NCBI GenBank assembly: GCA_934463455.1
Contig: CAKSJU010000071.1
Location: 1-11,657 of the forward strand
Direction of reading: 5' to 3'
Length of the DNA stretch: 11,657 bases
Origin: an uncultured Clostridia bacterium
Lineage (GTDB): Bacteria > Bacillota > Clostridia > UBA1381
The translations under genes were made by a program, and so were the position numbers. This document shows, one piece after another, positions 1 to 4,362 of this stretch (the first letter of the stretch is position 1; the number at the start of each line of letters is the position of its first letter). Under the pieces are notes generated by a model that was not told where the DNA came from, searched no databases, and saw only the letters and a list, made by a program, of their open reading frames with translations.

Positions 1-126
1 GGGGCAATATAAGTCAAGACTTTTTACAATTTTTTTAAAAATATTTAAAAATAAATATACATTTTCGGTTGCCTGATAAATCCTTTATTTTTGGAACAAA
101 AAAATTTACATTACCGATAATTTGAG

Positions 127-152
127 AAATGACGACATGTGCGTCATTTTTT
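127..152 (+). terminator. Possible intrinsic terminator
   Basis: An 8-bp perfect stem AAATGACG/CGTCATTT (127-134 with 142-149) encloses a 7-base loop and runs into six T residues (147-152). An A-run on the left arm means it could also work on the other strand. It probably ends a gene lying before the window, but no such gene is visible here. Confidence 0.45.
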
Positions 153-156
153 GCTG

Positions 157-208
157 AAATAAAAAGTTTCAACCTACAATCTGTTAAATCGGATGGAACT
201 TTTTATTT
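157..208. repeat. 12-bp inverted repeat with 28-base spacer
   Basis: AAATAAAAAGTT at 157-168 is exactly the reverse complement of AACTTTTTATTT at 197-208. In RNA the stem can extend by a G-U pair and a C-G pair to 14 bp (157-170 with 195-208). The long loop and A/T composition do not match a classical terminator. The role is unknown. Confidence 0.5.
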
Positions 209-223
209 CTACTCAAGCATTTT

Positions 224-249
224 AATTGTGAAACTTTAGTTTTACAATT
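224..249. repeat. Dyad symmetry element
   Basis: AATTGTGAAACT (224-235) and AGTTTTACAATT (238-249) are inverted copies matching at 11 of 12 positions, with a 2-base centre. This geometry is more typical of an operator for a dimeric DNA-binding protein than of a terminator. No start signal directly beside it supports a specific regulator. Confidence 0.4.
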
Positions 250-285
250 AGCTAAAAATATAATAATTAACAGGGGTTAAATTAC

Positions 286-333
286 AGTGCGTTTGTTTTT
301 TTTGCGGCGCACTTTTATTTGTGCGTTTTTTTT
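286..333 (+). terminator. Intrinsic terminator with an overlapping alternative hairpin
   Basis: CGCAC (308-312) pairs with GTGCG (321-325) around an 8-base loop and is followed by eight T residues (326-333), a standard rho-independent layout. The same left arm, extended to CGCACT (308-313), can instead pair with AGTGCG at 286-291. The two hairpins exclude each other, as in transcription attenuators, but no leader peptide or ligand-binding core was recognised. The simplest view is a terminator of an upstream gene. Confidence 0.45.
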
Positions 334-403
334 AGTTTTTGCGGTAGAATTTGTTAAAAATAAAACAAAACTACTAAAAAAACCCAAGAAATTCTAACAG
401 GCA

Positions 404-431
404 TTGCATTTTTTAAACTTTGTGGTAAAAT
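404..431 (+). promoter_or_regulatory. Possible sigma-A-type promoter for the decarboxylase operon
   Basis: TTGCAT (404-409) and TAAAAT (426-431) are separated by 16 bases and lie in an AT-rich region, resembling a housekeeping promoter. Transcription from about 438 would give a leader of roughly 215 bases before the first gene. A TATAAT at 523-528 has no good partner -35 hexamer at the right distance and is a weaker alternative. Confidence 0.35.
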
Positions 432-555
432 GATAATGGGGTAAATTTTGGACTTTATTCGGTAAAGATTTGGCAAAGCCTTGAAAATACTTGTTTTTGG
501 GGTATTTTTCGGGTTTTATTGTTATAATAACGAAAAAAGGTTTTAATTTATCTTC

Positions 556-621
556 TTACATTAAAATTTTTTTTATACGTTTAAAAACGTATAAAAGATA
601 TATATATTAAAATTAATGTAA
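556..621. promoter_or_regulatory. Perfect palindrome within a larger dyad in the operon leader
   Basis: TTTTATACGTTT (571-582) and AAACGTATAAAA (585-596) are perfect 12-bp inverted copies around a 2-base AA centre. They sit inside outer arms TTACATTAA (556-564) and TTAATGTAA (613-621). The element ends about 15 bases before the Shine-Dalgarno site of the first decarboxylase gene. As DNA it could be an operator; as RNA it could be a leader stem-loop affecting translation or stability. The sequence does not tell which. Confidence 0.4.
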
Positions 622-653
622 AAACAACAATATCCGAAAGGAGGCATAATTTT

Positions 654-938
654 ATGAATCAGGTAGTTGATAACCTCTACGTGGTGTTTCTCGGAATGGG
701 AACCGTATTTATCGGACTTATTTGTTTGGTGCTTATTTGCATGCTGATGAGCTCGATTATACGTAAATTTAATGTCGGTGAAACCGAGACGGAAAAGCCT
801 GCGGCTCCGGCAGCGGTACAGCCTGCGGTGTCTATTGCGGACAGACAGGCAATAATAGCGGCTTCTTGTGCGGTGATAGCGGAAGAGCTCGGTGAGGACG
901 TAAAGAATATAAAGGTAGTTTCCTTTAAAAGAATGTAA
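654..938 (+). CDS. oadG: Sodium-pumping decarboxylase gamma subunit (OadG family)
   Basis: This small 94-residue membrane protein matches the OadG/MmdD gamma subunits of Na+-translocating decarboxylases. In this family the gamma subunit holds the carboxyltransferase and the membrane beta subunit together. One transmembrane helix is seen at about residues 8-36, starting in the family-like segment FLGMGTVFIGL. A hydrophilic Pro/Ala-rich linker (about 45-60) follows, then a conserved end with IADRQAIIAAS and VVSFKRM, which resembles the final part of stand-alone gamma subunits. The start is secured by the ribosome binding site AAAGGAGG at about 638-645. It is the first gene of the operon, 34 bases before the biotin carrier. 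The family is clear. The exact substrate of the complex is inferred from the alpha subunit. Confidence 0.88.
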   Translation: MNQVVDNLYVVFLGMGTVFIGLICLVLICMLMSSIIRKFNVGETETEKPAAPAAVQPAVSIADRQAIIAASCAVIAEELGEDVKNIKVVSFKRM

Positions 939-972
939 ATTTAATTGAACAGTATTGAAAGGATGGAAAAAA

Positions 973-1323
973 ATGAAAAAGTATAAAGTAAATGTAAACG
1001 GAACAGATTATGAAATAGGTATAGAATTAATGAGCGAAACAGAAGCTTCTGCCGCAAAAACTCAAAGTGCTCCGGCACAGGCTCCGGCTGCCGCAAAGGC
1101 TGCTTCGGGTGCGGGAGAACAGGTAAAATGCCCGATGCCGGGAACAATTCTCGATGTAAAGGTATCGGAAGGACAGAACGTAAAAACAGGCGATGTTCTT
1201 ATGATTTTGGAAGCAATGAAGATGGAAAACGAAATTATGGCTCCCTGCGACGGACAGGTTACATCTGTTGTTGCAAAAGGTACATCCGCTCAAACCGGCA
1301 TGATTTTGTGCACAATAAAGTAA
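973..1323 (+). CDS. Biotin carboxyl carrier subunit of the sodium-pumping decarboxylase
   Basis: This 116-residue biotin carrier moves CO2 as carboxybiotin from the carboxyltransferase to the membrane beta subunit. Residues 1-20 form a short beta-rich head. An Ala/Pro/Gln-rich flexible linker covers about 24-48, and a biotinyl domain runs from about 50 to 116. The classic EAMKMEN motif makes Lys83 the biotinylated residue, with the PMPGTI turn typical of these domains at 54-59. I chose the ATG at 973 because AAAGGA at 958-963 sits at the right distance before it. An in-frame TTG at 955 would add six residues but has no ribosome binding site. In Klebsiella the biotin domain is fused to the alpha subunit; here it is a separate gene, as in several clostridial decarboxylases. 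Confidence 0.9.
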   Translation: MKKYKVNVNGTDYEIGIELMSETEASAAKTQSAPAQAPAAAKAASGAGEQVKCPMPGTILDVKVSEGQNVKTGDVLMILEAMKMENEIMAPCDGQVTSVVAKGTSAQTGMILCTIK

Positions 1324-1362
1324 TTTGATTACGAAATTTAATTTGAGAGGATGTAGAAATAA

Positions 1363-2556
1363 ATGGAAGCAGTTATAAACTTTTTACAGCAGACGGGATT
1401 TTATATGATTGCACAAAATCCCATGAATTTGATTATGATTGTTGTTGCATGCTTTCTGCTTTATTTGGCAATTGTTAAGCAATTCGAACCGCTTTTGCTT
1501 ATGCCGATAGCTTTTGGTATGCTTTTGACAAATCTGTTCGGAGCAGATATGTTCCATGAGGAATATTTTGCCGGAGGACATGTAAACTGGGGATATTTTA
1601 CAGGAAGCATGGTTTTGGAAAGCGGTGCTACTCCGGGGCTTATAGATTATTTATACTTAGGCGTTAAGCTTGGAATTTATCCTTGTCTTATCTTCCTCGG
1701 AGTCGGAGCTATGACCGATTTCGGTCCGCTCATCGCAAATCCGAAGAGTCTTATTTTGGGCGCAGCGGCACAGCTGGGTATATTTATTGCATTTATCGGT
1801 GCTTTGGCTATGGGAAACCTTTTCACTCCCGAACAAGCGGCATCAATAGGTATTATCGGCGGTGCGGACGGACCTACGGCAATATTTGTTACTTCGCGGC
1901 TTGCTCCCGAGCTTTTGGGGCCTATAGCGGTTGCGGCTTATTCGTATATGGCATTGGTTCCGGTAATTCAGCCTCCGATTATGAGGGCACTTACTTCAAA
2001 AGAAGAAAGATGTATCGTAATGAAGGAGCTTCGCCCTGTTTCTAAAACAGAGAAAATTATATTCCCGATAATAGTTACAGTATTCGTATTTTTCATTGTT
2101 CCGTCAGCTACTCCGTTGGTAGGCTGTCTGATGCTTGGAAATCTTATGCGGGAGTCGGGAGTTGTGGACAGAATTTCAAAGACTGCACAAAATGAACTTA
2201 TGAATATTGTTACAATATTCCTCGGAGTATCGGTCGGTGCTACCGCAACGGCAAAAACCTTCCTTTCAATGCAAACTCTCGGCATACTTGTAATGGGTGT
2301 TGCCGCATTTGCGATAGGTACTGCGGGCGGAGTACTCTTGGCAAAGCTTATGAATTTGTTCTTAAAGCAAAAAATAAATCCGTTAATCGGATCGGCAGGT
2401 GTTTCAGCAGTTCCTATGGCTGCCCGTGTTTCGCAGGTTGTCGGACAAAAGGATAATCCGTCAAACTTTTTGCTTATGCACGCTATGGGCCCGAATGTTG
2501 CGGGAGTTATCGGCTCGGCGATTGCCGCAGGTGTTTTACTGTCGGTATTCTATTAA
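1363..2556 (+). CDS. oadB: Sodium-pumping decarboxylase beta subunit (OadB family)
   Basis: This 397-residue multi-spanning membrane protein decarboxylates carboxybiotin and couples this to Na+ export. About nine or more hydrophobic segments are spread along the protein. Signature stretches include SGATPGLIDYLYLGVKLG (87-104), FLGVGAMTDFGPLIANP (111-127), IIGGADGPTAIFV (164-176) and HAMGPNVAGVIGS (373-385). Asp169 in GGADGPT corresponds to the essential Na+-site aspartate of the Klebsiella enzyme, and Asn378 and Ser385 lie in the other conserved ion-path motif. Its length is close to that of other stand-alone beta subunits. The likely Shine-Dalgarno GAGAGG (1345-1350) lies 12 bases before the ATG, slightly far, so translation may be modest or coupled to the gene 39 bases upstream. 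The assignment is very secure. The coupling ion (Na+) is from family knowledge. Confidence 0.95.
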   Translation: MEAVINFLQQTGFYMIAQNPMNLIMIVVACFLLYLAIVKQFEPLLLMPIAFGMLLTNLFGADMFHEEYFAGGHVNWGYFTGSMVLESGATPGLIDYLYLGVKLGIYPCLIFLGVGAMTDFGPLIANPKSLILGAAAQLGIFIAFIGALAMGNLFTPEQAASIGIIGGADGPTAIFVTSRLAPELLGPIAVAAYSYMALVPVIQPPIMRALTSKEERCIVMKELRPVSKTEKIIFPIIVTVFVFFIVPSATPLVGCLMLGNLMRESGVVDRISKTAQNELMNIVTIFLGVSVGATATAKTFLSMQTLGILVMGVAAFAIGTAGGVLLAKLMNLFLKQKINPLIGSAGVSAVPMAARVSQVVGQKDNPSNFLLMHAMGPNVAGVIGSAIAAGVLLSVFY

Positions 2557-2575
2557 TTGAAAGGACGGATTATTA

Positions 2576-3985
2576 ATGAGTAAATTATTAATTACAGATA
2601 CTATTCTGCGTGACGCTCATCAATCGCAGGCGGCTACTCGTATGAAAACCGAGGATATGATTCCGGCATGCGAGATTTTGGATAACATCGGTTACTGGTC
2701 GATTGAGTGTTGGGGCGGAGCTACGTTTGACGCATGTATGAGATTTCTAAATGAAGATCCGTGGGAACGTTTGCGTACGCTTAAGAAGCATATGCCGAAA
2801 ACAAAGCTTCAAATGCTTTTCCGCGGTCAAAATATTCTTGGATATAAGCATTATGCCGACGACGTTGTTGAAGAATTTTGCAAAAAATCCATTGAAAACG
2901 GAATTGACGTTGTAAGAGTATTTGATGCGCTTAATGATAAAAGAAACCTTGAGGCGTCAATCAAATTCGTAAACGAATACGGCGGCTGGTGCGAAGCAGC
3001 TATTTCATATACTGTCAGCCCGGTACACAATACGGATTATTTTGTAAAATTGGCATGCGATTTGGAAAAGATGGGAGCTAAATCAATTTGTATAAAAGAT
3101 ATGGCAAACCTTTTGCTTCCTTATGACGCATATAATCTTGTTAAAAAGCTTAAAGAAAATATAAGCGTTCCCATACACCTGCATACGCACAATACCGCAG
3201 GTACCGGCGATATGACGAATCTTATGGCGGCGCAGGCGGGAATAGATATTGTTGACTGTGCGCTTTCACCTTTGGCAAACGGTACGTCAAATCCGTCTAC
3301 CGAAGCTATGGTAGCAACGTTAAAAGGTACTGAAAGAGATACGGGTCTTGACCTTGAACAATTAAGTAAGGCAGCGGCTCATTTCAGAGGTGTGGCAGAT
3401 AAATTAAAGAAAGAGGGCATACTTGACCCGAAAGTGTTGAATGTTGACCCGAATGCACTTTTGTATCAGGTTCCGGGCGGAATGCTTTCAAACCTTATTT
3501 CGCAGCTTAAGCAAGCAAATGCCGAGGATAAATATTATGAGGTTTTGGCAGAAGTGCCGAGAGTAAGAAAAGACTTCGGTTATCCTCCGCTTGTTACACC
3601 GACCAGCCAGATTGTCGGAACTCAGGCAGTGCTTAATGTGCTCATGGGAAGATATAAAATGATTACCAAAGAGTCAAAAGGACTTTTAAAGGGTGAGTAC
3701 GGTCAGCTTCCGGGTGAAGTTAATGAAGAAGTAAGAAAGACCGCAATCGGAAATGAAGAGGTTATCACTTGCCGTCCGGCGGATCTTTTAAAACCGGAGC
3801 TTCCGAAATATCGTGAAGAAGCAAAAGGAATTGCAAAATCCGAAGAGGATGTGCTGAGTTATGCACTTTTCCCGCAGGTTGCAAAAAAATTCTTTGAATT
3901 CAGAGACAACGGCGGAAAAGCCGAAGAAAAACCGGCAGACCCAAATGCGGTAAGAGAATTGTTTGTAAAGGACATTTCACAATAA
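2576..3985 (+). CDS. oadA: Oxaloacetate decarboxylase carboxyltransferase (alpha) subunit without biotin domain
   Basis: This 469-residue cytoplasmic carboxyltransferase moves the carboxyl group of oxaloacetate, or a related 2-oxoacid, onto biotin, releasing pyruvate. The N-terminal HMGL-like TIM barrel shows DTILRDAHQS (metal ligand Asp13), ECWGGATFDA (44-53), FRGQN (82-86), IKDMANLL (173-180, with the likely carboxylated Lys174) and the metal-binding HLHTH at 201-205. The Asp13-Lys174 spacing of 161 fits my memory of transcarboxylase 5S. A conserved PYC/OADA domain follows (about 290-430), including VPGGMLSNL and PRVRKDFGYPPLVTP. The protein ends after a short charged tail and has no biotinyl domain, consistent with the separate carrier gene. 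AAGGAC at 2561-2566 supports the start. The operon context argues for a decarboxylase rather than half of a pyruvate carboxylase. Confidence 0.92.
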   Translation: MSKLLITDTILRDAHQSQAATRMKTEDMIPACEILDNIGYWSIECWGGATFDACMRFLNEDPWERLRTLKKHMPKTKLQMLFRGQNILGYKHYADDVVEEFCKKSIENGIDVVRVFDALNDKRNLEASIKFVNEYGGWCEAAISYTVSPVHNTDYFVKLACDLEKMGAKSICIKDMANLLLPYDAYNLVKKLKENISVPIHLHTHNTAGTGDMTNLMAAQAGIDIVDCALSPLANGTSNPSTEAMVATLKGTERDTGLDLEQLSKAAAHFRGVADKLKKEGILDPKVLNVDPNALLYQVPGGMLSNLISQLKQANAEDKYYEVLAEVPRVRKDFGYPPLVTPTSQIVGTQAVLNVLMGRYKMITKESKGLLKGEYGQLPGEVNEEVRKTAIGNEEVITCRPADLLKPELPKYREEAKGIAKSEEDVLSYALFPQVAKKFFEFRDNGGKAEEKPADPNAVRELFVKDISQ

Positions 3986-4030
3986 ACAAAAGAAGCGCTG
4001 AAGTTAAAAGCTTCAGCGCTTCTTTTGTTT
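3984..4030. terminator. Strong, probably bidirectional terminator after oadA
   Basis: A perfect 20-bp stem (3984-4003 with 4011-4030) surrounds a 7-base loop. The core is GAAGCGCTGAAG and its complement, flanked by A-runs on the left and T-runs on the right. It overlaps the stop codon of the alpha subunit gene. Because both flanks suit termination, it can also stop transcripts from the convergent small gene at 4106-4225. Confidence 0.9.
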
Positions 4031-4057
4031 TGAAAATGTTTTCTCAATATTCATTTT

Positions 4058-4109
4058 ATCGAACTTCATGTGTTCGATTGAGGAGGATAACATAAGAATA
4101 ATATGTTAT
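4058..4109. repeat. Two small hairpins downstream of the Gln/Asn-rich gene
   Basis: ATCGAAC/GTTCGAT (4058-4064 with 4072-4078, 7-base loop) and ATAACATA/TATGTTAT (4087-4094 with 4102-4109, 7-base loop) lie side by side. The second overlaps the stop codon of the minus-strand small gene. Neither is followed by a T-run on the minus strand. They could protect the 3' end of its transcript before the terminator at 3984-4030. Confidence 0.4.
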
Positions 4110-4225
4110 TTTTGGTTGTTGTTCTGCTGGTTGTTTTGCTGATTATTTTGTTGATTGTTGTTCTGCTGGTTGTTTTGCTGATTGTTTTGTTGGTTGTTGT
4201 TCTGCTGATTATTTTTATTGCTCAT
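4106..4225 (-). CDS. 39-residue Gln/Asn-only repeat microprotein, function unknown
   Basis: The predicted product begins MSNK and then consists only of Asn and Gln up to a final Lys. From residue 5 it follows a perfect 13-residue period (NNQQNNNQQNNQQ), seen about 2.7 times. AAAGGAAG (4234-4241) lies 8 bases before the ATG, an excellent ribosome binding site. Base differences between the 39-bp repeat copies are AAT/AAC or CAA/CAG only, so they are silent on this strand. This supports real coding here rather than on the opposite strand. It is convergent with the alpha subunit gene and divergent from the GTPase-NYN gene. I do not recognise a family. The composition recalls prion-like low-complexity segments and, loosely, Gln/Asn-rich spore storage proteins (gamma-type SASP), but no motif confirms either. 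Confidence 0.7.
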   Translation of the reverse strand: MSNKNNQQNNNQQNNQQNNQQNNNQQNNQQNNQQNNNQK

Positions 4226-4269
4226 TATTATCACTTCCTTTCAAAGATAGTCTTGCCTTATTTTCAAAA

Positions 4270-4299
4270 AATATACATTTTTGTTTTTCTGATTTACAA
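4270..4299 (-). promoter_or_regulatory. Possible promoter of the Gln/Asn-rich gene
   Basis: Read on the minus strand, TTGTAA (4294-4299) and TATATT (4270-4275) are spaced by 18 bases. Transcription would begin near 4263, leaving a leader of about 38 bases before the ATG at 4225. The -35 hexamer overlaps the one proposed for the divergent GTPase gene. Confidence 0.4.
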
Positions 4300-4321
4300 A
4301 AGGACAATAATGTGATAATAT
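4293..4321 (+). promoter_or_regulatory. Possible promoter of the GTPase-NYN gene
   Basis: TTTACA (4293-4298) and TAATAT (4316-4321) are spaced by 17 bases, giving a start near 4328 and a leader of about 35 bases. A repeated TGTGAT motif occurs at 4311-4316 and 4334-4339, about two helical turns apart. It could be a regulator site, though chance is possible in such AT-rich DNA. Confidence 0.4.
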
Positions 4322-4362
4322 ATATGTATATACTGTGATTTAAAATGAAATGGGAGATAGTA

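Larger units (their letters stand above)
1..653. other. AT-rich non-coding region with several hairpins upstream of the decarboxylase operon
   Basis: No convincing reading frame with a ribosome binding site is present on either strand in these 653 bases. The region is strongly AT-rich and holds, in order: a hairpin with a T-run (127-152), a 12-bp inverted repeat (157-168/197-208), an 11-of-12 dyad (224-249), two overlapping hairpins with a T-run (286-333), a promoter-like pair of hexamers (404-431) and a perfect palindrome (571-596) inside a longer dyad (556-621). The upstream gene lies outside the window, so the first hairpins may be its terminators. The last 200 or so bases probably form the operon leader. 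Confidence 0.6.

Noticed and set aside
523..528. TATAAT as the main -10 box of the decarboxylase operon
   Set aside because: No acceptable -35 hexamer lies 15-19 bases upstream. The pair at 404/426 is better, though still unproven.
955..972. TTG start extending the biotin carrier by six residues
   Set aside because: It overlaps the ribosome binding site that serves the ATG at 973 and has no site of its own.
4112..4210. CRISPR-like array in the repeated tract
   Set aside because: The 39-bp units are contiguous without unique spacers and match a coding repeat.
4103..4315. 70-codon plus-strand frame of Val/Leu/Ile as a main gene
   Set aside because: Its AGGAGG is 16 bases from the ATG, and repeat-copy differences change Val to Ile on this strand while being fully silent on the minus strand. 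The minus-strand gene also has a better placed ribosome binding site. It is kept only as a speculative finding.
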